A DNA stretch of 64,000 nucleotides from Heliocidaris tuberculata (GCA_025618425.1 CM046844.1:867253-931252), one strand, 5' to 3'; numbered from the stretch's first letter, positions 13,501 to 22,640 are shown. Made by a program: numbers and translations. The notes: generated by a model from the letters alone, not told the origin.

Positions 13501-16500
13501 ACTCCATACGCTCAATTCCATGGCCCTCAAGGAACTAGGTCACCACCCTAGCTCGGTGGGGACGGGCATTGTCATCCATCAAAATGAAGTTTTCTCCCAC
13601 ATTTTCTGCAAATGGCACCACTATAGGTTCGAGGACTTCATCCCTGTACCTCACTCCTGTCATTGCTCCTCCTGGGACCACGTAGAGACGAGTACGGTTG
13701 CCATAGGTGATGCCTCCCCAGTCCATGATGCTGCCTCCCCCATAACGGTCATGTTCTGCAATACAGGGGTCTGCAAATCTCTCTCCTGGTCGCCTCCAGA
13801 CTCTCGAACGTCCATCATTGTGGTCAAGGGAAAATCTGCTCTCATCTGTGAACAGAACTCTACGCCATTGCTGTCTGGTCCATCTGACATGCTCCCGAGC
13901 CCAGTTGAGACGAATTCTTCTGTGAGCAGGGGTGAGTGGGACACACTGAGCTGACCGTCTGGCATGCATATTGGCTCTGTGAAGTCGGTTACGGATTGTT
14001 TGAGTGGAAACAATCACTCCAGTTGCTGCAGCGAAGTCATTATTGAGGCGGCGTGCACTGTGAAAGCGGTTGCGGAAACTGATATTCGTCAAGTAGCGAT
14101 CATCTCTAGGGGTTGTTGAAACTGGTCGGCCACTACGGGGTCTCTCGCAGTATAGCCCTGTCTCTCGGTGTCTTTGATTTGCTCTGCTAATGACACTGTG
14201 TGACACGCCCATCATTCTGGCTACTCTTCGCTGACCGAGGCCAGCTTCCAGCATCCCTAGGGCTCTGGCTACATCTGTTTCAGTTACTGTAGGTGGTGTC
14301 TTGGCATTGCTGTTGTAGGCAAGTTGTTGAATTGTAGAGACTAAAGACAGAAAATGCTTTGGAAGCCACTTTTGTACCGCTTTACAATGGGCCCACTTTT
14401 CAGGATGTGCAATGATGCGAGAGACATCATGCAACAACTGAAACCACCCATGTGTGAAATTGATTACAGTGTGTTTGAGGAGATTCAGGACAGCTATATT
14501 CCGGTATTTCTAGAAATACAATACCTTGTTTGAAAATTTTATACACACATTAAAAAGTGGTCCTTAACTTTTTTTGAGTAGTGTATTAACAAACAAATGT
14601 TATTCAATAATTTGAGTGAATTGTTTTCCTACACTTATTAATGTTTGGTTTCTTCTGTTTTTGTATTGGTGAAAATAAAAATTTTAGTATTGCCCTGATC
14701 GCTTTTGATTCAAAAGGAAATGCAATAAAATCATTCTTTTGCTGATTTATACACATGTATAACACTTCTGCGAACAACGTAACGGGAGAGTTTGTGTGAT
14801 GTTAGTTGACTTGCTATTGCTAAAGGTTTAAAAACTTTCCGACCTGTCTATTATTCTGATCAATATACATGCATTTATGTGGTTTTGAAACCCTGCCCAT
14901 TCCCACCAAATGCCCAAATATATGCAACCAGTACAAAACAAATGCACACACAAGTTCCACTATTTTTCATTTCATTTCATTTTCGTATCTCACATTATTA
15001 CTTCTTGATTTCTTGAAATGAAAATATGCTTACATTTTCTCAAGATCACATGCATATTGCTTGAGTTTGAATTGTGCACAATTGCATGCAGTCAGGTACG
15101 TGTATTTGTTGTGAGGCCATATAATCCTTAATTATGGAAGGAATGTTTGGGTAGTCTTTCCATAACAAGAATGGTTTCATAATGACAAAATCACAAGAAA
15201 GAAAAATAGATGAAGATCAGAAATGAATATGGAAAAAAAGTACTTCAACAAAAGATTTTATATTTCTGAGAAGGGGATAGGGATAGTGAGAGATAAGGAG
15301 GAGGAGGTCAGATAATTGAAATCAAAAGGAAGCAAATATTCTTTTGTGAGATCTAAAAAGTTGTGTCATTTTCTCATGGAAACCATTTGCAGTTTATCAA
15401 ATGATATGGATATAGATTGATACATAATTTGTGACTTTCTCTGAAAATAGTCCAATTTTAAAATCTTATATGATATATATTATGATGTCATTTGAACAAT
15501 TGTATTAGCATTTAAAAGGTTGTTCTTTACTTCTTATGGGACATCAGAAATTTCATTTCGGGGGTGGGGGTTTATTGCAAACTTCAGAGGGTCATTTGCA
15601 TTCAGATCCATGTTAATGTCAAGCTGTGATATTACACATCTAATTATTTTACAACAATATCAAATTAATTTGATCTTTGAACTCTTGCAGGATGTTGACC
15701 TTGGGTTGGATGCAAGTCAATTGGCTGTCTTCACCTCCACTAACCTTTGGACCACGCCCACCCAGTCTAACGATGTTGTCATCGTACCCCTGAAGGAGGA
15801 GTACCCCAGTAAACGCAAGCGAGACCTTTTCACCGATCCCTCCATTTTCCGCCAAATTGATGCCCATGCCATAAAGGTATGGAGACAGATGATTGTTTTG
15901 ATGTTTAAGAAAGTAGTTTAGGGGGTTTTTAAAACCTTTTTAGCCCCTTGACACAATCTGACATTCCTTGTCAATGCCGTTAACCTCCCATAATCCAAAT
16001 CTTTTCTGCCATTGCTCCCTTTATGCAACTAAACATGAATTCATGTAGGATTTGTTTCATTCATGACCCATCCATGACCCCCTCACCTAAAAGACCCAAA
16101 TTACCCCATGTGAATCACAATTAAGACCCACTTAAATAAGATGTCACTTCTCATTTCTAATTTTAGTCATTTTGATATCAAGGAATCATTATTACTATTT
16201 ACAGTGCCTCCCAGAAAAAAAATTATAGTTAGAAAAAGTCTCCCTAAATAAATATTTCAAAATATTTAAAGCAAATTTCACACTTATGGATAGCTTAGGG
16301 TCTCTTCTATTACATAACACCTAAAGATCCCGGTATATTTTCCCCTCGAGTGAGTAAAGGCCACTTTTGTGAAAAGGTGCAAAATCCTGACTTGACAAGA
16401 ATTGGTATTTGTTCTGGCTGGTATCAGCAAAGTTGAGAGTCATGAGACTTATAATTTTTCATATGAAACAACAGGTTCTGTCCTATATTTGTCCTTACGT

Positions 16501-19500
16501 ATCTCATCAATTATTTTATGCTTCAGTGAGCAATTATCTACTTTATTGAGTGTTTTGAAACATTTGTTTTTGCAGGGTTTTAATTCAAGCTGGCTTTGTC
16601 AGTGAACCATAAGTTTTGATTTGATTTGTCAGGACATACAGAAAACAAAGACTATTTTTATAAATTGCCTTTTAATAATCAGAGTATGAAAATTTCTAAG
16701 CCTTTTCAAGAGTCTGAACTTTGTTAATACCAGCCAGAACTAATACAAACTTTTGTCAACCATGGATTTTGCACCATTTCACAACAATGGCTTTTTCTCA
16801 CTCAAGTGTAAAATATCTTATCCAACTGTCAACTTTTAACGGTTGTAATATTTGTTAATAACAGCTAGAACAAAACTCTCATTCTGGTCATGTCTGGTTT
16901 TTGCACCCTTTCCCAAAATGCGCATTTGCTCACTTGAGCTTAGAATATTGCCAGATTTTTTGTGTCATTTGATAAAAGAGACCCTAAGCTATCCACAGGT
17001 ATGAGAATTTCCTACAAATATTTTGAAATATTTATTTTGGGAGACTTTTTCCAACTGTTAACTATTTTTGATGCACTGTTTAGAGGATCATCCCTGTTCT
17101 GCCTTGGAAAAGGTCATAATAATGGGGGCTTCAAAAATTGAATAGCAAAGTTGTGATAGGCATTGGCTGAAATATGTGAAAGCTGATAAAATTGAAATAT
17201 ATATCTCAAATACAGGTATTAAGTTCAACTAATTTTGTTTAAAGAAATGTATTAGATAATCTAAATATATATGTTTGATGTGGGGATAGCCTCAACTATG
17301 CATATATTTGTATTTTTCTTTTCCATTTATTTGTGTTTGAAGTAAGAATTTCCATAAAAGGAATTTCAGACTTAAGTTTTCTGCCATTGAATTAACATTA
17401 TCCATTTTCTAGAAATTTGAGGCTACTGGTACTTACACAAAACTGGTTGGTTGACTAATACAGCATTACTAAATGTACATTTACACTAGCTGGCTTTAGA
17501 AGTGCATGTACATGTACATGTAATAGAATCTAACCTAGATCTTGAAGAACATACATGTATCACTTAGTCCTTATCATTTGCAGCTGGCCCAGACAGTGAG
17601 CCTGGTCACCCAGCCGTCTTTCTCCGCTCTGGTCAACGAGCTTACCGAGTTTGGAACCAGTGAGCTACAGAAGGTGCGCCTCATCTTCCGCTGGTTGACT
17701 GCTCAGAACTGTGATGAGATGGACCTGAATGACGTCATTGACGATACACCCCTGGGGGTCCTTAAGGGACTCTACCACAAAAAAATCACCTTCTCAACAC
17801 TCTTCATGAGAATGTGCAGGTAATAGCAAGGGTAACCCATCCAGGTCAGAAATTTTGCAAGGGCAAAATTGATCATGGTCTTTTCTTCAAATTGGCAGTA
17901 TTGGTATTCTTATTTTATTGCCACATCTTTTGTAATAATATATCATGTATCTAGAGAGAATACTCATGGACAGAACCATGTTGGAACGCTGTAACATTGC
18001 TGATTTGTTCAGGAAAATTTGATTTTGAACTTTCCAACAAGATGCCTATATGCAGACTTTGATACTTATTTTCTTTTTGAAAATTCCTGATGTCAAATGC
18101 CATATCGTCGATGGGCTGATAAAACCTCGTATCTCAAAAAAACTAAATTTTCAGGAGAGCGAAAAAACATTCTTATTTAAAAAAAATATGTGAATATTCT
18201 ATGTTATTTGTACTAAATACTGTGTTTGATAATTAAATCAATATGAGGTGGTTGGAATGTGCAGTAGATGATTATGAAGCGGGTAAAATGAGTTACAAGG
18301 TTTTGGCACAAAAAAAAAAAAAAAAAAAAATCATAAAAAAAGATACGAGGTTTTTGTACAAATGATGAATTTTGATATTTTATAAGGATATGCAACTCAC
18401 CATGCTCTATTATGACTATTAGAAGATAAATTACACCTTACACTTCACATTCATGAACAAAAAGAGTAATTTTAACCTGCAAAAGGGTGATTTCACCCCA
18501 AAAATGAGATACAAGGTTTTATCCACCAAGCATACATGATGTTCATGGGCTGTTAAAACCTCGTATCTCACAAATCCTGAAAATTTTAGTAAAATGAAAA
18601 AAATAATCTTCATTTCAAGAAACCATGTGTGTAGGCAATTTTATTTGAACCTTAAACAATGTTTGTTAATAATTTGGATTATATGAAGTGGTTAAAATGC
18701 ATTAAAAATAATTTAGAAGGCAGGAAATGGAGTTACGAGGTTCGCGCACTGGACCAAAGTGGAATAAAAAGTTGAGATACAAGGTTTTTGAAGAGATATT
18801 TAAAAAATGTTTTTTTTAAGATATGCAACTCCTGGGGTTATCAGGAGATGAATTACACTTTAAACATCACATTTATTTAAAAAAATCATTTTCACAAAAA
18901 TTTGAGATACGAGGTTTTATCAGCCCATCGACGATATGGTAATGCAACAAAAATGGACACGGCATATGCAGAAACGTATGCTCTTTCTGCTCAAGCATCT
19001 AGTTTATGTTAGGCTGTAAATCAAAAGTTATTGAGCCAAACCACAAAATGTGGCTAGTCGTCCTGAATGGAATAATGATGGTAGCAGACCACATGATTTC
19101 TTTATCGAAGTTGAGTAGTTCAATCATTTGACTTGGAAGGCAGAGGTTTTGAGTTCATGCCCTTATTGCATAATTGTATTTAACGGAAAGAGTTATTTTT
19201 GTTATGTGGTTTAGGTATAGAGAGATGGACTTTGCAAGAAATATTATTTTTTAATCTTAAATGATTGGTTCTTTTCAATCCAGGTACATTGGACTTCAGT
19301 GCGTTGAGATTGTTGGCATTGCAAAGGTCAAAGGTTACCGTGCCGGGCAGTTCATTTCGCCAAAGGAGCGAGAGTTCCAGCACACCTGGAATTCAGTCCG
19401 CATTGATGGATTCTGGCACTTTGTTGACTGCAACTGGGGGGTATCCCATATAGCAGGATCCATGACCTATGACCCCTTCCGCTTTGAGTACGATGAGCAC

Positions 19501-20685
19501 TACTTCTTGGCTGACCCGGATGTGATCATCTTGAGCCACTTCCCGAACGACCCTGTCTGGCAGCTGCTGCAATCGCCATTGACACTGGACGACTTCAACG
19601 TCCAGGTCTTGCTGAAGCCGGACTTCTTCCAGTTTGGTTTCGGTCTGAAAAGCCATAAAAATGTGATCATCGATGTTCCCAATGGAGATCTGAACGTTCA
19701 AATTCATTGTCCGGCAGGGTTCATTCTCTCCTGTCGATTATCCACAGTTGATGGAGACCGTGATGTAGCAGTGAGTGGTGTGCCCTTTGACCTTTACGAG
19801 TTCATCCATCAGGTGGGTGATGAGTTGATGGCATGCTACGTACGAATCCCGGAGGCAGGACATTTCTATCTGACCATGTATGCCAGGAGGCAGTACTTGG
19901 ATGGGGAGCTAAATATTGAAAGCTACACTGAAATCTGCCGATATCTTGTTCGATGTCATGCCCCAAGCAAAGATAACATGCCTCTCCCGTATTCCCCAGC
20001 CGACCACTGGGGACCGATCGGTACGATGAGTGCCGGACTAGTTCCTATTACGCACACATCAGGTGTAGTCGTGTCAAGAGATGGCAGCGATTTCACCATT
20101 CGCTTTAAGAGGACACAGCCATTGAAATTCACCCACACTGTCACCAGCTATGGGGTAGACAGTCACCAGCTTGTGCCTTACACCATGCAACGCATCGTAG
20201 ACGACGAGCTTGTATTCACAATGACACCACCAAGGGTAGGTCGATATGCCCTTCACATCAATGTCCACTACTCTGGCCTACCCCAGCCTTCTCACCTCTG
20301 CAGCTACTTGCTTGTGGCTCATCAAGTACGCCAGAATGTCCAACGAATGCCTGTCCCTGAAGACAATGTTTGGGGTGCCACAGCAGCCTTCCAGTCTCTT
20401 GGACTAACAGCTTTCACCAATGCCGATGCGCTCATCGTGACCAGCGATCCAGAAATGCAGATCATCATTGGCACTCAGGCTCGCATTTTCTTGAGTCACA
20501 AGGTGACCTATGATGGTCGTGATATGACCCAGGTCGCTCAGCCTCAGTTTGGAAATGGCTTTGTTACTTTCACGCTGCAGCTTCCTTATAGTGGATACTT
20601 CTACTTTAAGCTGATAGGAAAAGACACTGATGATCCATCCATTCCAAGCAGTCTACTCTTTAATTATCTAATCAGGAGGGACTAA
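171..20685 (+). CDS. Large coiled-coil repeat protein with C-terminal KY/hillarin-type transglutaminase-like domain (3' part of gene)
   Basis: Spliced gene entering the window from the left. Exons: 171-367, 1219-1360, 2983-3267, 4083-4361, 4969-5220, 5464-5632, 6301-6440, 6987-7277, 7608-7892, 8208-8396, 9187-9471, 10192-10377, 11052-11171, 11850-11894, 12829-12840, 15691-15876, 17584-17819, 19284-20685. All joins have AG/GT borders and keep one frame; the coding total is 4701 nt, 1566 codons plus stop. Residues 1-900 (numbered from the first codon here) are repeated, highly charged helical modules with the pattern KK..MS..EY..LL..H..EME followed by LQ.KL.ARRRRR. Residues 901-960 form an acidic linker. 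Residues from about 1005 to 1195 are transglutaminase-like, and the rest are the beta-rich repeats typical of KY-family proteins. KY and hillarin proteins act at cytoskeletal and muscle structures; a structural cytoskeletal role is inference. The Cys nucleophile appears absent, so enzyme activity is doubtful. The exact family name and the missing N-terminus remain open. Confidence 0.85.
1219..1360 (+). CDS. Exon: second half of module 1, ends at the minisatellite donor
   Basis: Follows acceptor ttgcag. Encodes EVELMTLLREKEKERQKF and then AARKKRRKAKQ, which is the basic end of the module, and finishes with a Gly-rich NGGGDGSN tail in phase 0. The last 23 coding bases, together with the donor gtaagt at 1361, form the first copy of the 73-bp intronic tandem repeat. 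Confidence 0.85.
1338..2657 (+). repeat. Minisatellite, about 18 copies of 72-74 bp, each carrying a copy of the exon's 5' splice site
   Basis: Copies begin with atggtgg at 1338, 1411, 1484, 1558, 1632, 1704, 1777, 1850, 1923, 1997, 2071, 2145, 2219, 2292, 2366, 2439, 2512 and 2585. Each contains ggaagtaatgtaagtatgat, the same junction as the real donor at 1360/1361. The copies at 1704 and 2585 read aatggaag and so lose the GT, and the copy at 2512 reads gtaaga. In the coding frame every downstream copy adds an in-frame TGA shortly after the previous donor. Antisense open frames across the array are by-products of the repeat. Confidence 0.97.
2983..3267 (+). CDS. Exon: coiled-coil module 2 (95 codons)
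   Basis: Acceptor ctcttag, donor gtgaga; both ends are phase 0. Begins LDLQSTARYQELQEQIAQQK and ends ERKKRRKARKAEKEEEMRLM. It has exactly the same 95-codon length and the same EEE.R.LM ending as the exons at 7608 and 9187, which suggests common origin by exon duplication. Confidence 0.88.
3884..3920. repeat. Perfect 18-bp palindrome with 1-nt centre
   Basis: In the intron before the exon at 4083, cagttgaattgaattgaa is followed by one base and its exact reverse complement. Built from TTGAA/TTCAA repeats. It would form a strong hairpin in single-stranded DNA or RNA; function unknown. Confidence 0.95.
4083..4361 (+). CDS. Exon: coiled-coil module 3 (93 codons)
   Basis: Acceptor ccttatag, weak donor gttaca at 4362; phase 0 at both ends. 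Encodes ADIDAKKAAFQREVESKKAQ, SADEYKRLVAKHEAEIAEL and LQDKLDARRRRR, one of the clearest full copies of the module. The donor is not a good match to consensus, so its exact end is slightly less certain. Confidence 0.83.
4655..4783. mobile_element. Short palindromic MITE (about 129 bp)
   Basis: Terminal inverted repeats of about 40 bp: ggggtctgtaacataaagag at the left and its complement ending ttacaggcccc at the right, with a perfect core of about 33 bp. Non-autonomous foldback DNA element in the intron between modules 3 and 4. Superfamily not recognised. Confidence 0.8.
4784..4915 (+). mobile_element. Headless fragment of the tRNA-derived SINE
   Basis: The stretch aggtgtttatccacatttgc followed by gggtacctagcaatgctggg resembles the body of the SINE at 23319-23616, but it has neither the A/B-box head nor the TTA tail. 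It directly abuts the MITE at 4655-4783. Confidence 0.55.
4969..5220 (+). CDS. Exon: coiled-coil module 4 (84 codons)
   Basis: Acceptor ttgcacag, donor gtaggt; phase 0 both sides. Encodes AELQRMEAELKHRQVQFEAE, MPQEEYKRLIAAHKQELADM and LGKLTARRAKR, a complete module. A GAT microsatellite begins about 30 bp after the donor. Confidence 0.88.
5253..5380. repeat. GAT/TGA trinucleotide microsatellite
   Basis: An imperfect run of atg/gat triplets immediately downstream of the donor of the exon at 4969. The His- or Met-rich open frames it produces are repeat artefacts. Confidence 0.95.
5464..5632 (+). CDS. Exon: first part of coiled-coil module 5
   Basis: Acceptor ctcgtaaag with a poor pyrimidine tract, donor gtatgg. 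Encodes ELIAKLEAKTVAMTNPDEVF and then AMSADEIKELQLAISRKDMN. It ends in phase 1, the only non-phase-0 junction among module exons downstream of 1360, so the intron at 5633-6300 interrupts a module that is uninterrupted in the exon at 6987. Confidence 0.8.
6301..6440 (+). CDS. Exon: second part of module 5
   Basis: Acceptor cgatatttag, donor gtgaga. The split codon reads GCC. Encodes AEAQKFIEQHRMEMELMQQQ and AKLQARRKK, matching the second half of the module in the exon at 6987. Confidence 0.85.
6987..7277 (+). CDS. Exon: coiled-coil module 6 (97 codons)
   Basis: Acceptor cttattaag, donor gtatat; phase 0 both ends. Encodes PVMSAEEIKQLQVILDQKSS, FKFMDDHERDMEGLEKRLAL and KDKMASRRFRRQ. It corresponds end to end to the two-exon module at 5464 plus 6301. 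Confidence 0.88.
7364..7558. repeat. TAG trinucleotide microsatellite
   Basis: Nearly pure tag repeats with occasional agc and gaa interruptions, in the intron between modules 6 and 7 and ending about 50 bp before the acceptor at 7607. The poly-Ser and poly-Leu open frames on the two strands are artefacts. Confidence 0.97.
7608..7892 (+). CDS. Exon: coiled-coil module 7 (95 codons, duplicated exon)
   Basis: Acceptor cacatacag, donor gtatgg; phase 0. Encodes FLAEVESKKSKMSKEDYEQL, AKHRKEMEELQRRMDLAKGR and LDARRRRRQMWKNEEEERM. Strongly similar along its whole length to the exon at 9187, also 95 codons, so the two are products of a recent exon duplication. Confidence 0.9.
8208..8396 (+). CDS. 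Exon: half module 8 (63 codons, duplicated exon)
   Basis: Acceptor cacattttag, donor gtgtct; phase 0. Encodes IQEKKGKVSAKEYQKMLDDH and KRNMDNLEQTLIEK, then stops before the usual KL.ARR.RR ending. The exon at 10192 is its duplicate. Confidence 0.85.
9187..9471 (+). CDS. Exon: coiled-coil module 9 (95 codons, copy of the 7608 exon)
   Basis: Acceptor ttaaaacag, donor gtaagt; phase 0. Encodes FFSKVEQQKSKMPKEEYERL, QHQEEMEDLKKRLGWAKGRQ and LEARRRRRKMLGNEEEERR. Identical in length and phase to the exon at 7608. Confidence 0.9.
10192..10377 (+). CDS. Exon: half module 10 (62 codons, copy of the 8208 exon)
   Basis: Acceptor catcatgaag, donor gtaagt; phase 0. Encodes SGEELEELEDSIDFYDICIS and EAKKGQVSDAEYNKMKAEHK. 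With the exon at 9187 it forms the second copy of a duplicated two-exon unit (7608+8208). Confidence 0.83.
10750..11025. repeat. 55-bp tandem repeat, five copies
   Basis: The unit begins attttcctttagcttgtaag and ends gtgtggcac; copies are nearly identical, the last being more diverged. The array lies just upstream of the true acceptor at 11051, and each unit contains a pyrimidine-rich cctttag that resembles a 3' splice site. Confidence 0.96.
11052..11171 (+). CDS. Exon: end of coiled-coil region and acidic linker
   Basis: Acceptor ttttttcag, donor gtaaga; phase 0. Encodes RLQSDLRKTENSMTKDKGQG and ends in an acidic stretch DGGSDVDSEEEDV, marking the change from coiled coil to the C-terminal domain. 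Confidence 0.83.
11850..11894 (+). CDS. Probable 45-nt microexon
   Basis: A strong acceptor (poly-T then ctctcag) and donor gtgaga flank 15 in-frame codons (IHSFSKESDVSYQQE), phase 0 at both ends. Its inclusion keeps the frame. It could be alternatively spliced or chance; transcripts would decide. Confidence 0.5.
12829..12840 (+). CDS. Possible 12-nt microexon
   Basis: A pyrimidine-rich tract and gtataag precede gaggatccaaag, which is followed by gtatag. Encodes Glu-Asp-Pro-Lys in phase 0, matching the acidic linker on either side. Very short, so chance occurrence is a real possibility. Confidence 0.35.
13014..14585 (-). mobile_element. Tc1-like DNA transposon with about 200-bp terminal inverted repeats
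   Basis: Ends read tacactactcaaaaaaagtt and its complement, including TA at each outer edge as expected for Tc1/mariner target sites. The inverted arms are long and imperfect, about 13014-13210 and 14389-14585, and the inner parts match closely (the stretch around gggtggtttcagttgttgca). The element sits in the intron before the exon at 15691 and carries a broken transposase on the minus strand. Confidence 0.93.
13274..14437 (-). pseudogene. Tc1-type transposase with one in-frame amber stop
   Basis: Reads as one frame from about 14437 to 13274. An N-terminal helix-turn-helix DNA-binding part (GLGQRRVARMMGVSHSVISR, GRPVSTTP) is followed by the catalytic domain: first Asp in VLFTDESRFSLDHND, second in MDDNARPHRARVV, Glu in SPDLNPIEHVWD. 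The spacing between the second Asp and the Glu is 34 residues, the Tc1 DD34E pattern. A single TAG at 13535-13537 lies between the second Asp and the Glu, so the product would lack the third catalytic residue. The start is uncertain because the open frame extends into the inverted repeat. Inactive copy. Confidence 0.9.
15691..15876 (+). CDS. Exon: start of the KY-type domain
   Basis: Acceptor ctcttgcag, donor gtatgg; phase 0. Encodes DVDLGLDASQLAVFTSTNLW and ends with FRQIDAHAIK, resembling the conserved 'DxHA' segment that precedes the transglutaminase-like core in KY/hillarin proteins. Confidence 0.87.
16202..17078. mobile_element. Foldback DNA element, about 877 bp
   Basis: Starts cagtgcctcccag and ends gatgcactg. 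The two sides are long imperfect inverted repeats: tagcttagggtctctt on the left pairs with aagagaccctaagcta on the right, and further matching blocks lie inside. Both ends are flanked by ttta, a possible target duplication. No coding region. Confidence 0.8.
17584..17819 (+). CDS. Exon: N-terminal part of the transglutaminase-like domain
   Basis: Acceptor catttgcag, donor gtaata; ends in phase 2. Encodes LQKVRLIFRWLTAQN, equivalent to the 'kaRaifrWi..N' helix of the fold, and then LYHKKITFSTLFMRMC, where the catalytic Cys helix should be. The Cys expected about eleven residues before the C of MRMC is not present. Confidence 0.88.
18100..18939. mobile_element. Foldback element with perfect 39-bp ends, 840 bp
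   Basis: Left end ccatatcgtcgatgggctga and onward for 39 bp is exactly complementary to the right end. Inside, several shorter copies of the core cctcgtatctc occur in both orientations (around 18339, 18508, 18555, 18732 and 18775). No coding capacity; lies in the last intron of the gene. Confidence 0.88.
19284..20685 (+). CDS. Terminal exon: transglutaminase-like core and C-terminal beta domains
   Basis: Acceptor caatccag; the split codon gives Arg. The exon encodes YIGLQCVEIVGIAKVKGYR, then QHTWNSVRIDGFWHFVDCNW with the His and Asp of the triad, then DEHYFLADPDVIILSHFPND and WQLL, a hallmark of KY/hillarin proteins. About 370 further residues form beta-rich repeats ending FNYLIRRD and a TAA stop. 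A 1.4-kb uninterrupted terminal exon contrasts with the small exons upstream. Confidence 0.92.
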
Positions 20686-20835
20686 GTGTTCAGACTTGGA
20701 TTTTGTTTCAACCCTTTCTTTGCCATAAGTGGTATGCCTCACCTGAAGATTTTGAGACCCTAGATATTTATACTACAAATGTTATGTCTCTCTTCCTGAA
20801 GTGATAATGAAGATTTCATGCATTGTAAAGGTCAG

Positions 20836-21014
20836 TACAGTGAAAACTCAGTATAAAGAGGTCTGATCTAACAATATTCCTGATATACAAAGGTAATATT
20901 CCGGTCCCAACTCTTTGTATTCTATTGTTTTTTAGCCTGATATAACGAGATTCCTGCTATGACAAGGTAATTTTGATGGTCACAAGGACCTTGTTATACT
21001 GAATTTCCACTGTA
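20836..21014. mobile_element. Pogo/Tigger-like MITE, about 179 bp
   Basis: Ends tacagtgaaaactcagtata and ttatactgaatttccactgta are inverted repeats with TA at the outside. The CAGTG.AAACTC.GTATAA type of end is typical of pogo/Tigger-like mariners. It lies about 150 bp past the stop codon, possibly in the 3' UTR. Confidence 0.78.
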
Positions 21015-21204
21015 CTAGAGGGGACACATTATATTCCAAAATTCTCTGACAAGCAAAAAAAAAAAAAGAAAGAAGGGGGTCTTAACAGTTTTTGGGGAGC
21101 CTTTTTACTCTCCAAAATTCCCCCTCCCAACAAAAAGGAAGAGGTCATCCATTTTTGGATGCTCCTTTTATTCAAAATTCTGCCACAAGCTAAAAAAAAA
21201 GAAT

Positions 21205-21210
21205 AATAAA
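21205..21210 (+). terminator. Possible polyadenylation signal AATAAA
   Basis: AATAAA about 520 nt downstream of the stop of the transglutaminase-like gene, in an A-rich area. A candidate only; other signals further on cannot be excluded. Confidence 0.25.
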
Positions 21211-21354
21211 GAGTAGTTGCATTTTGAACTTAAATAGGACATGTAAGTTTGCTTTTGAGTGATTTACCTTTGGCATAAAGACAAAACAAAAAATTGTTGG
21301 AGAAACATTTGATAATGCCCCCCCCCCCCCCCCTCTGTCCAAAGTGCAGGGGAC

Positions 21355-21565
21355 ATGTCTTTTTGTGAGATTTCTGTAGTTGCCCTGCTTAAAACATAAA
21401 TGATTATATACATCAGAATAAGTCTTTTTGTGGGATGATTCTTGTAGTTTACTCTGCCTGCAACATAAATGAGTATGTTCATCAGAATTAAGTATTTTGG
21501 GAAGATGATTCTTATTGTATATCTACCTACAACATCGATCATCATGCATATCAGCATGAAGTCTG
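21355..21565. repeat. About 70-bp tandem repeat, three diverged copies
   Basis: Three successive versions of gtctttttgtgggatgattc followed by acaacataaatgagtatgtt and catcagaat. Intergenic. Confidence 0.75.
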
Positions 21566-22049
21566 TCAAACTGAAATGTCTCGAGAGGGGCCGAGCCTTG
21601 TCTCATTTGTGAGGTGTTTCCTGCACATGCTACCTTGTTGTCTAGAAACATGTCTATACTTTATGTAAAAGATGGATATACATCATGTATCATATTGTTC
21701 CAAACTTGATATACATGTTCTTGCAGCTGGTTTAGAAGAATATATCTTAGTGAGGGAATACAGGTTGCAAGGAGGGAACACTTCTTGTCAATCATACAAC
21801 TCTCTGAAGTTAGTCTCTCTAAATTTGTACCGGAGATGTCCAAATATGCCTTTCATTGTAATTAATACATTCCTGTACATGTCTTTATAGATAGATTTTG
21901 TAAAATTGAATATGATATTGAAAGGGAAACTCCCCTCATCTTTTCTTCTTGTGGCAGTTGAAAAATGAAGAATATCTATGTAAATTTAGTATCAAACCTG
22001 CCAGTGGCATAAGTTTTATGTGGACTTGTGCCAACTTGTAATAGAGAAA

Positions 22050-22640
22050 TGTGCTTAGGAACAAAATGTCCCTATGTGCTGTAATAGAGAGGAAGAAAGA
22101 AAAACAGATAGAGAAGCTTGAGAAGGGTGAGATATGCTCTACATGTTACCAGTCAACATTGGAAATAGTTCTAAACAGAAATATTTTAAGCCATGTCTTA
22201 AAGTTGTCAACAGTATCGCAAGTTTTGATATTTTTCTGCTAATTCATTCCAAAGTTCTGCTGATGCAACCTGAAAAAAGAGTGACCCATTGCATTTTGTG
22301 TCTATTTGTGGAGTAGTGTGAAGAGACTTTTAGAATGATCTGAGATTTCTGTTTGGTACGTATTGAAAAGTAATTCAGTCCAATAAGTAGAAGCTAATAC
22401 TTGAGGCACTTAAGGTCAAGACTAGTATTTTGAACTCGATTCTAGCCCGAACAGGTAGCCAGTGTAGTTTCTTTAATATAAGAGAGATACATTCGCTTGA
22501 ATGGGATCTCGTAACAAGCCGTGCAGCAGAATTCTGGATTCTTTGAATTCGGTTCAGTTCAGTTTCAGGTAGATTGTGGAGAAGAGCATTACAATTATCA
22601 ATGTCTTTTATGACATATTATGAGGCTATGAACTAGTCTT
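22050..22640 (-). mobile_element. 3' fragment of an L2/CR1-type LINE (reverse transcriptase C-terminus)
   Basis: Read on the minus strand with frame breaks, the segment gives RIQRIQNSAARLVTRS, then LKKLHWLPVRARIEFKILVL, then a degraded 'LWNEL' motif. This is the conserved C-terminal region of Jockey-superfamily reverse transcriptases. Stops and frameshifts show a dead, 5'-truncated copy. Confidence 0.8.

Noticed and set aside
13250..13954. 234-codon plus-strand open frame
   Set aside because: It is the antisense shadow of the Tc1 transposase.
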